A stretch of DNA of 64,000 bases from positions 62,001-126,000 of the forward strand of contig NZ_LVWI01000031.1 of NCBI RefSeq assembly GCF_001909055.1, given 5' to 3'. The position numbers and the translations under genes are program-made. Positions 8,673 to 17,714 of the stretch are shown here, piece by piece (the first letter of the stretch is position 1; the number at the start of each line of letters is the position of its first letter). The stretch is from Paenibacillus helianthi. Its GTDB lineage: Bacteria; Bacillota; Bacilli; Paenibacillales; Paenibacillaceae. The notes below the pieces were generated by a model that saw nothing but the letters and a program-made list of their open reading frames with translations, ran no database searches and had not been told where the DNA came from.

Positions 8673-10757
8673 TTACACTTGTTTTATGGATGGCTGTAAG
8701 ACGGCTTCCAACCGATGATCCGGAGCGGGAGCCGGAAGCTCCGAGCCTCCGCCAGCACCGAGTTGCAGCTGATACATGCGGAAGTATCTTCCGCCGAGGG
8801 CCATTAATTCATCATGGCTGCCGCGCTCTACGATCTCTCCACGGTGCAGAACGAGAATCTGGTCCGCACTGCGGATGGTAGATAGGCGGTGGGCAATGAT
8901 GAAGGTAGTGCGGCCCTTCTTGAGTACCTCGAGCGCTTCCTGAATCAGGCTCTCTGTTTCCGTGTCGATATTGGAGGTGGCTTCATCCAGGATCAGAATT
9001 GCCGGATCAAAGGATAACGCTCTGGCGAACGAAATCAGCTGGCGCTGGCCTGCCGACAAGGTACTGCCTTTCTCGACCACCGGCTCGTCGAAGCCTTGAG
9101 GCAAATGGGCCAGCAGTTTGTCTGCACCCACTTCGCGCAGTGCGCGTTCCACACGTTCACGGGAAATTCGCTCATCTCCAAGGCTTACATTTGAAGCGAT
9201 GGTGCCCGTGAAGAGGTAAGGGTCCTGCAATACGATACCCATGTGGCTTCGCAGCCACTGCTTCGGTATGCCTTTAACCTCCTCACCGTCAATCGTAATG
9301 GTGCCGCGCTGCGGATCGTAAAAGCGGAAGAGCAAGTTGATGATCGAGCTTTTGCCGGATCCGGTATGGCCTACAAGGGCCACAGTCTCGCCGGGACGTG
9401 CTTCGAAGGAGATGTCCTTCAGGACGAAGTCTTTTTTATAGGCAAAAGAGACATCCTTGAATACTACATTACCTTTGTAACGCGGCATACTTCCATCGGT
9501 GACCGGTTCACCGGGTTCGTCCATCAGCGTAAACACCCGCCCCGCAGAAACCATGGAGCTGTCAAGGTTGGCAAGCTGGTTGACCATCCCGGTAATCGGC
9601 TGAAACATCCGTCCGAGCACATCGACGAACGCATACAGCACACCGAGTGACACAAAGGTAGAACCGCCCAGACTGCCAAAGCCGAAGTACCACAGGACGA
9701 GCACAAAGGAGAGGCTGCGCAGCGAATTCACCAGATTGTGGGAAGTAAAGGCGTTCAGATTCAGCATTTTGTTCTGATATTTCAAATAATCGTCATTGAG
9801 TTTCTCAAATTCTTCCTTACTCTGCTTCTGGCGGCGGAAGATACGGATGATTGACATCCCCTGAATCGATTCATTGATGATGGCGTTAATCTCACTAAGG
9901 CGTGATCGGATAATGGTATTGTATTTGGTGGCAACCTTGCGGTACAGGATGATCCAAAGAATCACAATCGGCACGATGAACAAGCTCACCAGGCCAAGAC
10001 GGATATCCAACAGGAATAGGGCTACGTACACGCCTAGGATATTAATAATCCCTGTGCTGAAGTTTGATAGTACGGCGATGAACAAATCTTTTACCGCTTC
10101 CGTATCATTAGTCACCCGGGACACGACTTTGCCGGCAGGCAAGTTGTCAAAAAAGTAAACCGGCAGCCGCTGGATGTGCGCATACACATCGGTCCGCAGC
10201 TTGCGGATCACCTGATTGGCCGAGGATTGCAGCCAGTAGGTTTTGCCGAATTCTGCAAAGATAGAAATCACCAGGAAAAGGGCATACAAGCCTACAAGCT
10301 CATAGATTCCAGGTAGTTCGGGTTTGTAAAAGGAAAACAGTTCGTCCGCCGACAGCTTCACAGCCGGGTAGACAGCTTCTGAATCTCCATGCTTGATATA
10401 TAGTGAGCCATCACGGTAGGTCCGCTCGCCGTCAGGCTGCGCTACCGGTTCATTGATGAAGTAGAAGGATCTGCCTTCCTGTAGCAGGCGGACCTCCGGG
10501 CCTTTGGCCTCACCCGGTGCAAAACGGTCACCGCGTTTGTAGTAGATGTTGTTATATTCAGCTGCTTCCTCGGATGAAGGGGTCTGGAAGTAGGGCTTCT
10601 CGATGCCCAGCATGTGATTATCGATCATGCTCTTGGCGATAAATGGGCCAGCGAGCTCGGCCGCCACTCCGATGGTAAGCAGCAATAGGGCTGCGATAAA
10701 CGTCTTTTTGGCAGTTAAAGCATACTGCAGCAGGCGTTTGCCTGTACTCTGTGTCAA
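8673..10757 (-). CDS. bmrD: ABC multidrug exporter half, BmrD (YheH)-like
   Basis: About 694 residues: six transmembrane helices plus a C-terminal ATPase. Between TM1 and TM2 there is an extra outward-facing segment of about 110 residues, the feature that makes BmrD longer than its partner. Walker A GHTGSGKSS and Walker B ILILDEATSN with catalytic Glu are intact, while the signature is LSAGQ instead of LSGGQ. Together with the partner's Asp in place of Glu this predicts one normal and one degenerate ATP site. The TTG at 10757 has AGGAGG 8-9 bases upstream; a GTG at 10766 overlaps that site. It follows the bmrC-like gene after an intergenic repeat. Confidence 0.87.
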   Translation of the reverse strand: MTQSTGKRLLQYALTAKKTFIAALLLLTIGVAAELAGPFIAKSMIDNHMLGIEKPYFQTPSSEEAAEYNNIYYKRGDRFAPGEAKGPEVRLLQEGRSFYFINEPVAQPDGERTYRDGSLYIKHGDSEAVYPAVKLSADELFSFYKPELPGIYELVGLYALFLVISIFAEFGKTYWLQSSANQVIRKLRTDVYAHIQRLPVYFFDNLPAGKVVSRVTNDTEAVKDLFIAVLSNFSTGIINILGVYVALFLLDIRLGLVSLFIVPIVILWIILYRKVATKYNTIIRSRLSEINAIINESIQGMSIIRIFRRQKQSKEEFEKLNDDYLKYQNKMLNLNAFTSHNLVNSLRSLSFVLVLWYFGFGSLGGSTFVSLGVLYAFVDVLGRMFQPITGMVNQLANLDSSMVSAGRVFTLMDEPGEPVTDGSMPRYKGNVVFKDVSFAYKKDFVLKDISFEARPGETVALVGHTGSGKSSIINLLFRFYDPQRGTITIDGEEVKGIPKQWLRSHMGIVLQDPYLFTGTIASNVSLGDERISRERVERALREVGADKLLAHLPQGFDEPVVEKGSTLSAGQRQLISFARALSFDPAILILDEATSNIDTETESLIQEALEVLKKGRTTFIIAHRLSTIRSADQILVLHRGEIVERGSHDELMALGGRYFRMYQLQLGAGGGSELPAPAPDHRLEAVLQPSIKQV

Positions 10758-10766
10758 CGGTGACAC

Positions 10767-10850
10767 CTCCTAAAAGTTTTGTAAGCGTATCTTCATGGAT
10801 TTCACTGCGTACAAAACTCGCTTCGTAAGCATACGCTTAAGTTTTGTTAC
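10767..10850 (-). repeat. Intergenic repeat ending at Shine-Dalgarno, copy A
   Basis: Read on the minus strand, it begins TAACAAAACTTAAG, contains CGAAGCGAGTTTTGTACG and ends ACAAAACTTTTAGGAGG, joining the ribosome site of the next gene. It aligns over about 88 bases with the element at 28085-28180. Inverted ACAAAACTT/AGTTTTGT parts allow stem-loops. Confidence 0.7.
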
Positions 10851-10877
10851 TATTGCACCTTGGATGGATAGAACCCA

Positions 10878-12626
10878 TTATTCATTGGTCAGGTTGTTCT
10901 CTACCTGCTGCCGGTCAAATTGCTCACGGTACCAGCCGTTCATGTCCAGCAGTTCTTGATGGGTCCCGCGCTCGGTAATCTGTCCATTATCCAGCACGAC
11001 AATCAAGTCAGCATGCTCAATAGCGGACAGGCGGTGCGTCGAGATTAATGTAGTTTTACCAGCCCGTTCCTCACGGATGTTCTCAATAATTTTGGCTTCA
11101 GTCCGTGCGTCAACGGCGGACAGTGCGTCATCCAGAATCAGAATGTCAGGATTGGCAATAAAAGCTCTGGAGATCGATACGCGCTGCTTCTGGCCCCCGG
11201 AGAGGGAGACACCGCGTTCACCGACCAAGGTATCCAGACCGTCGGATAAGGTACCAAGATCGTTCTGGAATGCTGCTGCTGTGATCGCATCCATAATGCG
11301 GTCATCGCTGGCTCCGTGGTGACCGAACTGGATATTCTCACGTACGGATTTGGAGAATAGAATCTGTTCCTGCGGTACATACCCCATCCAGCTGTGGAGC
11401 TGATCCAAGGCGATTTGCCCTATTGGCACATCCGAAATCAGAATTTCTCCTTGGCCTGTCGGATATTCATGCAGCAGTTGCTTGAGCAAGGTGGATTTCC
11501 CACTCCCGGTACGGCCGACTACGCCGAGGGTCTGGCCTTGGGTGAGGGAGAAGCAGACCCCGCTCAGATTATCGATCGTTGAAGAGGGATAACGGAAGGT
11601 TACGTCCTTCATTTCAATAGTGGCTGGCTCAGCAACAGAAACCGGTTGGGCAATATCCTGCACATCTGGTTTTGAATTCAACGTTTCGTCGATCCGTTCC
11701 AGTGAAGCCCCGCCGCGCTGCATAATGTTGATCAGCTCACCTATGGCGAACATCGGCCAGACGATCATCCCAAGATACATATTGAAGGAGACCAGGTCTC
11801 CCAAGGTAATTTGGTTGCGGAAAACAAGATAAATTCCATAAGTAAGAGCGATAATGTAACTGAGTCCGACGCACAGCCGGATGGTTGGCTCAAAGAAGGA
11901 ATCAACCCGCGCTACGGCCATATTTTTGTGGTAGACATCTTCCGTAATGTCGCTAAAACGCTTCTCGTCATGCCGTTCCTGTACATAAGCGCGGATGACG
12001 CGAATACCGGATACTGACTCCAGCACCTGATCGTTCATATCTCCAAAAGCATCCTGCGCCAGACTGTAGCGGTCATGAATGGCTTTTCCGTAGAAGATCA
12101 TGGCGATCGCAATAAGCGGCAGCGGCAGTACGGCCGCAAGGGTCAGCTTCCAGCTAACCAGGAAACCCATGGCGAGGAGCACGACAGTAAGGAAGATGGT
12201 GGAATCGACGAGTGTAAGCATCCCGAAGCCAACGGTTGCCGAGACAGCCCGGATATCGTTGGTGGCACGGGCCATCAGGTCACCCGTACGGTTGCGTTCA
12301 AAGAACGAAGGAGTCATGGTCATCAGGTGATTCATGAAGCGGGAGCGCAGTAGGCGCTCTACCAGGTTGGACCCTCCAAAAAGCTTGTGCATCCATATGT
12401 AGGTGATCCAATAGATAATCAGCAGCATGAGAACAATCATGCCAATGTACTTCATGAGTGAACTTGCGGTGATCGAACCGCTGACAATGTCATCAATGGC
12501 GTTACCCAGCAGGCGGGGGGGCAGAAGCTCCAGAACACCGGCTACAATCAGTAAAATGAGTCCAATAGCATAGCGTTTTTTTTCACGGCGGAAAAACCAG
12601 CCGAGATTGCGGAGAACGGAGAACAA
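10878..12626 (-). CDS. bmrC: ABC multidrug exporter half, BmrC (YheI)-like
   Basis: A 582-residue half-transporter, almost the size of B. subtilis BmrC. Six TM helices are followed by an ATPase with Walker A GRTGSGKST, signature LSGGQKQRV and Walker B ILILDDALSAVDART. The Asp after the Walker B Asp replaces the catalytic Glu, the hallmark of the degenerate half in heterodimeric exporters such as BmrCD, which expels multiple drugs. The start is TTG with GGAAGGGA six bases upstream. A leader peptide and terminator hairpin lie upstream, as for bmrBCD in B. subtilis, where ribosome stalling on a leader controls read-through. Confidence 0.88.
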   Translation of the reverse strand: MFSVLRNLGWFFRREKKRYAIGLILLIVAGVLELLPPRLLGNAIDDIVSGSITASSLMKYIGMIVLMLLIIYWITYIWMHKLFGGSNLVERLLRSRFMNHLMTMTPSFFERNRTGDLMARATNDIRAVSATVGFGMLTLVDSTIFLTVVLLAMGFLVSWKLTLAAVLPLPLIAIAMIFYGKAIHDRYSLAQDAFGDMNDQVLESVSGIRVIRAYVQERHDEKRFSDITEDVYHKNMAVARVDSFFEPTIRLCVGLSYIIALTYGIYLVFRNQITLGDLVSFNMYLGMIVWPMFAIGELINIMQRGGASLERIDETLNSKPDVQDIAQPVSVAEPATIEMKDVTFRYPSSTIDNLSGVCFSLTQGQTLGVVGRTGSGKSTLLKQLLHEYPTGQGEILISDVPIGQIALDQLHSWMGYVPQEQILFSKSVRENIQFGHHGASDDRIMDAITAAAFQNDLGTLSDGLDTLVGERGVSLSGGQKQRVSISRAFIANPDILILDDALSAVDARTEAKIIENIREERAGKTTLISTHRLSAIEHADLIVVLDNGQITERGTHQELLDMNGWYREQFDRQQVENNLTNE

Positions 12627-12723
12627 GGGAAATCCCTTCCTTTCGTGTTGAAATGATTGTCGGCTTTTAAGAAACGCTCAAGACGGTGGTGATTAATGAA
12701 AGTGGCAACTCTTACCAGCATAC

Positions 12724-12758
12724 AAAAAGGCATACCATCCGGTAACGGATGATATGCC
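12724..12758 (-). terminator. Attenuator-type terminator upstream of bmrC
   Basis: On the minus strand GGCATATCATCCG, a 4-base loop, CGGATGGTATGCC and then TTTTT. It lies between the leader peptide and bmrC, about 100 bases before the TTG start, so it would stop transcription before the exporter genes. A second hairpin (12778-12813, CATGTCTCTGTGCTG/CAGCACCGTGGACATG) sits just upstream. Confidence 0.8.
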
Positions 12759-12865
12759 TGTAATTTACATCAGCTATCATGTCCACGGTGCTGTAATGCA
12801 GCACAGAGACATGGAAGAGACTTGCCTAATTTGATTTCACACGCTACGCATAACGCGCATGAATC

Positions 12866-12958
12866 TCAGGAGGTTTCCACTGCTGGGGCTGCTTCGGTAT
12901 TCAGTTGTGTATGCGTGCCGACAATAGTGAGGAAATATACAGGTACAAGGTTAAACAC
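12866..12958 (-). CDS. bmrB: Putative BmrB-type leader peptide, 30 aa
   Basis: A short frame starting with GTG, preceded by AAAGGGTGAG at 7 bases, and ending TGA. The peptide begins MFNLVPVYFLTIVGTH and ends with a Pro/Ala/Glu/Thr-rich tail. It is followed by two hairpins, the second a terminator, and then the exporter pair. In B. subtilis the bmrB leader in the same position governs bmrCD by ribosome-mediated attenuation under ribosome-targeting antibiotics. The similarity here is mainly positional, and no homology of the peptide itself could be checked. Confidence 0.6.
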   Translation of the reverse strand: MFNLVPVYFLTIVGTHTQLNTEAAPAVETS

Positions 12959-13100
12959 CGCGCTCACCCTTTCATTAATTTTGGTAATAACTTGAAGACG
13001 ATTCGTTATGTTCAGAGTTTATCACCCGGCCTGAAGAATTGTCAAATGTAATTTTGAATAAATTTCGAATAAGCTGTAGAATGATATCCGCTTAAATGAT

Positions 13101-13129
13101 TTGGAATATAGTCATAATTTCAGTATGAT
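13101..13129 (+). promoter_or_regulatory. Sigma-A promoter of the IscA-like gene
   Basis: TTGGAA at 13101-13106, 17-bp spacer, TATGAT at 13124-13129; the gene starts at 13157. Confidence 0.5.
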
Positions 13130-13156
13130 TAGTATATACAGGAGGTGCTTACACAG

Positions 13157-13474
13157 ATGAAGATGGAAGTCAGCAAAGACGCCGCCGCCTGGTTCAAGCG
13201 GGAACTTTTACTGCAGGACGGGGCTCACATCCGTTTATTTCCCCGCTACAGCTCGGGAGGAGGACTACATCCAGGCTTCTCGCTGGGAATTGCGGATGAG
13301 CCTCCAGGCCGTCCTGCTGTGCAGACGGATCAGGCGGGAATTATTTTTTATATGGAAGAGCAGGATCTTTGGTATATGGAGGGTTATAGCCTGGCCATTG
13401 TGTATTCGGAAGCCGAGGATGATATTGAGTATGTGTATAAACCTGAGGCGGTAGCCGGGGTTCAGAACGAATGA
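13157..13474 (+). CDS. HesB/IscA-like protein (YneR type)
   Basis: About 105 residues starting at the ATG preceded by GGAGGTG; an in-frame GTG at 13145 lies within that ribosome site and is rejected. The sequence has the HesB-like fold blocks (ISKDAA-type N-terminus, GAHIRLFPRYSSGGGLHPGF, and a C-terminal DDIEYVY). The conserved cysteines of true IscA scaffold proteins are absent, as in the YneR subgroup, so an Fe-S scaffold role is doubtful. It ends at a bidirectional terminator. Confidence 0.75.
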   Translation: MKMEVSKDAAAWFKRELLLQDGAHIRLFPRYSSGGGLHPGFSLGIADEPPGRPAVQTDQAGIIFYMEEQDLWYMEGYSLAIVYSEAEDDIEYVYKPEAVAGVQNE

Positions 13475-13496
13475 TGCAGCGGGATGCTGATATGGA

Positions 13497-13530
13497 CAAA
13501 AAGCCCTTGCCAAAAGGCAGGGCTTTTTGT
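13497..13530. terminator. Bidirectional terminator
   Basis: AAAAAGCCCTTGCC, AAAA loop, GGCAGGGCTTTTT: symmetric A and T tracts serve both convergent genes. Confidence 0.85.
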
Positions 13531-13576
13531 GTGGTGGCTAGAGCGTGAATGCGCACGCTGCATGAGCGGGAAGAGC

Positions 13577-14092
13577 CTAGTGCGAACTGCGGAAGGTTTC
13601 TTCCTCCATGGCAAAATCAAAATCATCAATATCAAACACCTGAACAGGGACACCACCTTCAATAATGCGCTGAATCAGCTCGAATTGATCGGTTAGAATC
13701 GGTACTTTCTCCCTCTGAGAGGTCAGCAGCAGCTCCGTTTCAATCGGATCGAACGCTTCTCCATACGTGGCGTTATCGACACTGTTGATAATAGTGATCT
13801 GTGCGTGGCTGCCCAGCAGGATGCCGGAGCTTTTGGCCCAGGGAATGTTCAGGCAGCGGTTGATTTTTTTGGAATTCAGCGGCTCCTCGAAATAAGCAAT
13901 AAGTTCGCGGATTTTGAGCTTCACATGCTGGTCATCCTCTGCATGGCTCATCAGAGGTTCGTCGCTGTCCCGCAGTTCGTATAATTCCATTACGGTAGTG
14001 TAAGGCACTATATATTCTACGGGGCTCCGCGGAATGAGAAGCTGGCCGTAAATCGCCATCATGACGGCTTCGGTCACAAATTGTCTGGACAT
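13577..14092 (-). CDS. Conserved hypothetical protein, 171 aa
   Basis: An acidic, soluble 171-residue protein without signal peptide or membrane segment. It starts MSRQFVTEAVMMAIYGQLL with GAGGATAACG upstream. The C-terminus is Asp/Glu/Phe-rich (DIDDFDFAMEEETF). I do not recognise a catalytic motif. It diverges from the ABC exporter gene at 14230 and converges with the IscA-like gene. Codon use and composition match the neighbours, so it is a genuine gene of unknown function. Confidence 0.7.
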   Translation of the reverse strand: MSRQFVTEAVMMAIYGQLLIPRSPVEYIVPYTTVMELYELRDSDEPLMSHAEDDQHVKLKIRELIAYFEEPLNSKKINRCLNIPWAKSSGILLGSHAQITIINSVDNATYGEAFDPIETELLLTSQREKVPILTDQFELIQRIIEGGVPVQVFDIDDFDFAMEEETFRSSH

Positions 14093-14229
14093 CGTTATCC
14101 TCCTGAAGTTCGGGTACTGCTATTTAGAGTTGAACGCGTACCTATGGACTTAAAAATATAAAAACACTGTGGAACGAAAATGTCAACAGTACCCAATCAA
14201 CACGGTAAAGAGAAAGGACGCTACTTTTT

Positions 14230-15978
14230 GTGAAGCAATGGAAATCTTATTATACTTTTGTACGGCCCTACATGAAATGGATTGTCCTTACCCTGTTCAT
14301 CGGCATGATCAAATTCAGTATTCCGCTTACCCTGCCGCTCATCCTCAAATATGTGGTCGATGACCTGCTGAACAATCCGGCACTCTCTGTTGCGGCGAGG
14401 GTATCGAAGCTGATGACTATACTTGGGGGCTCACTTGTGCTGTTCGTAATTATCCGGGGTCCAGTGGAGTATTACCGCCAGTATTTTGCCCAGCTGATTA
14501 CCAGCAGAGTGTTGTTCGACATGCGCAACAGACTGTACGGACATCTGCAGCGGCTCTCGCTTCGTTATTATCAGAATACTAAAGTCGGCGAAGCGATCTC
14601 CAGATTTATCAATGACGTTGAGCAAAGTAAAAATCTTGTTGAGGTCGGCATGATGAATGTCTGGCTGGATATGTTCACACTGGTGTTCGCCCTGGCCTTT
14701 ATGTTCTATTTGAATCCGGTGCTGGCCCTCGTATCGATTGCTATACTGCCGCTGTATGGCATTGCAGTGAACACGCTTTACAAGCGTCTCAAGCTGTTGA
14801 CCAAGGACCGTTCCCAGGCGCTTGCCGCGATACAAGGGTATTTGCATGAACGGATTCAAGGGATTGCGATTATCCGCAGCTTCACTATGGAGAAGGTGGA
14901 CAAGAAGCAGTTCGAAGACATCAACGGCAAGTTTCTGGAAAAGGCCATGGCCCAGACGCGCTGGAATGCTGTAACCTTCGCCATCATCAACACCCTTACG
15001 GATATCGCACCGCTGCTGGTGATCGGATACGGGGGGTATCAGGTTATTCACGGGAATTTGTCGCTCGGGACCTTTGTGGCGTTCTTCGGCTATCTGGACC
15101 GGATGTACGCGCCTCTGCGTCGTCTGATCAATTCCTCAACCGTGCTGACCCAAGCGTCCGCATCACTGGAGCGGGTAATGGAGCTTCTGGATGAGCCTTA
15201 TGATATCATCGATGAACCGGGTGCCAAGCCACTGGTGGCGCCATCAGGAGCCATAGAGTTCCGGAAGGTGTGGTTCAAATACAACGATGAGAATGACTGG
15301 GTGCTGAAAAATATTGAACTTCGCATCGATCCGGGACAGACAGTGGCTTTTGTCGGGATGAGCGGAGGAGGGAAATCCTCATTGATCAGTCTAATCCCGC
15401 GATTCTATGATATTACGGAAGGCAGTCTGTGCATGGACGGTCAGGATGTCAGGAGTCTGACACAGGAGAGCCTGCGGCGGACCGTCGGGATGGTGCTCCA
15501 GGATAACTTTCTCTTCAGCGGCTCGGTGCGGGATAACATCCTTTTTGGCAATCCCGTAGCGGGAGAGCAGGAGATTGTCGCGGCTGCACGGGCTGCGAAT
15601 GCTCATGATTTCATTATGCAGCTGCCGGATGGGTATGACACAGAGGTGGGAGAACGCGGAGTGAAGCTATCCGGTGGACAGAAGCAGCGCGTCTCTATCG
15701 CACGTGTTTTCCTGAAAGATCCCAAAGTGTTGATTCTTGACGAGGCCACTTCAGCACTTGATTTGGAATCCGAGCATCTGATCCAGCAGGCGCTGCAATC
15801 ACTGGCTTCGGAGCGTACCACATTAATTGTGGCTCATAGACTATCTACGATCACCCATGCGGATCAGATCGTCGTTTTGGAGAATGGGGAAATTACCGAA
15901 CGGGGAACTCATGAGGAACTTATGGCGCTGGACGGAAGTTATGCCCGGCTGTTCAATGTACAGAGGTTGGATGCTTAA
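14230..15978 (+). CDS. ABC exporter, TM-ATPase fusion (YgaD-like)
   Basis: A 582-residue half-transporter with six TM helices and an intact ATPase: Walker A GMSGGGKSS, signature LSGGQKQRVS, Walker B VLILDEATSALD with catalytic Glu, so it can work as a homodimer. The N-terminus and size resemble B. subtilis YgaD. The start is GTG with AAAGGA about 11 bases upstream. It is monocistronic, ended by a terminator at 16001. Export of a lipid or drug is inferred from the family; substrate unknown. Confidence 0.87.
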   Translation: MKQWKSYYTFVRPYMKWIVLTLFIGMIKFSIPLTLPLILKYVVDDLLNNPALSVAARVSKLMTILGGSLVLFVIIRGPVEYYRQYFAQLITSRVLFDMRNRLYGHLQRLSLRYYQNTKVGEAISRFINDVEQSKNLVEVGMMNVWLDMFTLVFALAFMFYLNPVLALVSIAILPLYGIAVNTLYKRLKLLTKDRSQALAAIQGYLHERIQGIAIIRSFTMEKVDKKQFEDINGKFLEKAMAQTRWNAVTFAIINTLTDIAPLLVIGYGGYQVIHGNLSLGTFVAFFGYLDRMYAPLRRLINSSTVLTQASASLERVMELLDEPYDIIDEPGAKPLVAPSGAIEFRKVWFKYNDENDWVLKNIELRIDPGQTVAFVGMSGGGKSSLISLIPRFYDITEGSLCMDGQDVRSLTQESLRRTVGMVLQDNFLFSGSVRDNILFGNPVAGEQEIVAAARAANAHDFIMQLPDGYDTEVGERGVKLSGGQKQRVSIARVFLKDPKVLILDEATSALDLESEHLIQQALQSLASERTTLIVAHRLSTITHADQIVVLENGEITERGTHEELMALDGSYARLFNVQRLDA

Positions 15979-16000
15979 GATGGTGTGAGTCAAGATCAAG

Positions 16001-16025
16001 CGGTCCCTAAAGGGGCCGTTTTTTT
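16001..16025 (+). terminator. Terminator after the ABC exporter
   Basis: CGGTCCC, TAAA loop, GGGGCCG, then seven T. Confidence 0.8.
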
Positions 16026-16052
16026 GTGAACTTGAACCTTCCAGCAAAACCG

Positions 16053-16102
16053 TTGCATATCGATTTAAGTTACAGTATACTGTAACCAACACACTCGAGT
16101 GT
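16053..16102 (+). promoter_or_regulatory. Promoter with two palindromes upstream of MerR gene
   Basis: TTGCAT (16053-16058), 17-bp spacer, TATACT (16076-16081). The -10 box lies inside the perfect 18-bp palindrome GTTACAGTATACTGTAAC (16069-16086); a second perfect palindrome ACACTCGAGTGT follows at 16091-16102. A repressor bound here would block its own transcription. Confidence 0.65.
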
Positions 16103-16144
16103 AACTTGTTGCGATAAGGCGATTTATAACGGGAGATGAACCTG

Positions 16145-16564
16145 ATGAATGTGTACACAGGTAAGCAATTGGCTGATATTCTCCAGCAGGAGGATGCGGA
16201 TATAAATTTAAGAACGGTCCGGTATTATACTCAGATAGGGATGCTGCCGCCCCTGGAACTAGTGGGGAATAAAAGAGTATATACCGAAAGACACTTGGAA
16301 TCTTTGCGGGCGATTCTGACCTTATCCAAGAGCGGGGAGTCCCTGGCGGATATTCAAATGAAGCTGTCTGCGCTCACTGCCGAGGAAGTTGCCAGCATCG
16401 GTGCCCGGCTAAGGTTCTACCAGCCGGAGCACATTCTGCAGCACGAGACGCTGGTGATTAACGAAGATGTAATGCTCACGGTAAGTCCGCAGATCACACC
16501 GCAACTGAAATCAGAGATGATTGAGGCTGTGACCCGGCTGCTGAAAGGAGAGAACAAACAATGA
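16145..16564 (+). CDS. MerR-family transcriptional regulator
   Basis: About 139 residues starting at the ATG with GGGAG 10 bases upstream; the ATG at 16136 sits one base from that site. The N-terminal winged helix carries INLRTVRYYTQIGMLPP followed by NKRVYTERHLE, the usual MerR DNA-recognition and wing elements. There is no cysteine metal site and the effector domain is short. It overlaps the next gene by ATGA. The palindromic promoter upstream suggests autoregulation. Effector unknown. Confidence 0.82.
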   Translation: MNVYTGKQLADILQQEDADINLRTVRYYTQIGMLPPLELVGNKRVYTERHLESLRAILTLSKSGESLADIQMKLSALTAEEVASIGARLRFYQPEHILQHETLVINEDVMLTVSPQITPQLKSEMIEAVTRLLKGENKQ

Positions 16565-17112
16565 TTGAAAATTCACTTCCGCTGGAGATACGCTTCGCCA
16601 AGTCCTTTCTTGAGCATGAAGAAGGAATGAATCATCTGTGGATCCGGCTGGCACCGTTAACCGGTGTGAAACATGCAGAAGTCCGGCTGCAGCTTCCCAA
16701 GGGGATCTACTGGACTGGAGCTGCCGGAGAATACCCTGTGGGTGCAGACCGTCAAATTATCCTTGAGTCCCTGCAATCACCAAGCGAGTTATTGCTGGAG
16801 ATTTATACATTACAGCCGATTGGCTGCGGATGGACAGAGCTAATATTAACGGTGTCCTGTCTGGAGGAAAGTGGCGAGGAACGGGAATATTCACTCCCTG
16901 TTCCTCTCATGATCTCAAATGAAGAAGAGGCAGGTCTGCCCCTTATGGATGATGAGATCGTCCAAAAAGTAAAAGAGCATTATCCGCATAACCCTAAGCA
17001 TCCTGATCATTATGGGAACAAAGAGCTGCTCGATTGCACACCCGGAAGGCAAATCCGTTACGATCCTCATTACCAGTCGGAATTGGAGAAGAAGTACAGG
17101 GTTGAAGGATAG
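16561..17112 (+). CDS. Unknown protein coupled to MerR regulator, 183 aa
   Basis: A 183-residue soluble protein whose start overlaps the MerR stop. The first 120 residues look beta-rich (LPLEIRFAKSFLEHEEG, VRLQLPKGIYWTG), suggestive of an Ig-like sandwich, and the tail is His/Pro/Tyr-rich (EHYPHNPKHPDHYGNK). No family is recognised. Tight coupling to the regulator suggests that it is a partner or antagonist of MerR, or the regulated effector (inference). It ends at a bidirectional terminator. Confidence 0.7.
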   Translation: MIENSLPLEIRFAKSFLEHEEGMNHLWIRLAPLTGVKHAEVRLQLPKGIYWTGAAGEYPVGADRQIILESLQSPSELLLEIYTLQPIGCGWTELILTVSCLEESGEEREYSLPVPLMISNEEEAGLPLMDDEIVQKVKEHYPHNPKHPDHYGNKELLDCTPGRQIRYDPHYQSELEKKYRVEG

Positions 17113-17121
17113 CATTAATCT

Positions 17122-17162
17122 AAAAAAGGCTGCGGGCGCATTGAGCGAACCTGCAGCTTTTT
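17122..17162. terminator. Bidirectional terminator
   Basis: AAAAAAGGCTGCGGG ... CCTGCAGCTTTTT between two convergent genes. Confidence 0.65.
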
Positions 17163-17182
17163 GGTGTTTGCGTTGTAAATGA

Positions 17183-17626
17183 TTAGCCTCTTCCGATCAG
17201 CAGTGACAAAATCCCGGCAGCGATCAGCGGTCCTACGGGAACTCCTTTGAATAAAGCTACTCCGAGGACGGTCCCGATCAAAAGACCGGCAACAATTGTA
17301 GGCTGACTGCCCATCAGCAGAGCGCCCCGGCCTCCAAGATAGGCCACCAGGATGCCGACAGCGATTGCCGCAAGCGACTTCCAATGCAGAAAGGAGTGCC
17401 AAATGGTGTCGAGCGAGATTTTCCCGCTGGCCAGTGGAGTCATCACACCGATCGTCAAGACGATAATCCCAACCGTCAGACCGTACTTTTCCAGCCAGGG
17501 AAAAGTCTGTTGAAGTCCAAGCACCCTCAGCAGCAGCAGAACAACCATTGCGATAGTAATAGGTGAATTTTTACTGATAATGCCCAGTGCTGCAAAACCG
17601 AGAAGTAGTAAAGAGGTTATATCCAT
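17183..17626 (-). CDS. DUF441 family membrane protein
   Basis: About 147 residues with four hydrophobic segments and glycine-rich loops ([38 protein letters not shown] in the C-terminal half, shown here only in part by its ends), matching the DUF441/YtwI family, whose function is not known. The ATG at 17626 is chosen; a GTG four codons earlier almost touches AAGGAG. It stands alone between convergent and same-strand neighbours. Confidence 0.78.
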   Translation of the reverse strand: MDITSLLLLGFAALGIISKNSPITIAMVVLLLLRVLGLQQTFPWLEKYGLTVGIIVLTIGVMTPLASGKISLDTIWHSFLHWKSLAAIAVGILVAYLGGRGALLMGSQPTIVAGLLIGTVLGVALFKGVPVGPLIAAGILSLLIGRG

Positions 17627-17714
17627 AGCAGGCGGCACACTCCTTTTTTTCTAATATGCCCAATGCTTTAACAACCATTTAGATCGAGCTATGCGTATTT
17701 TTATGAGGTGGAAC

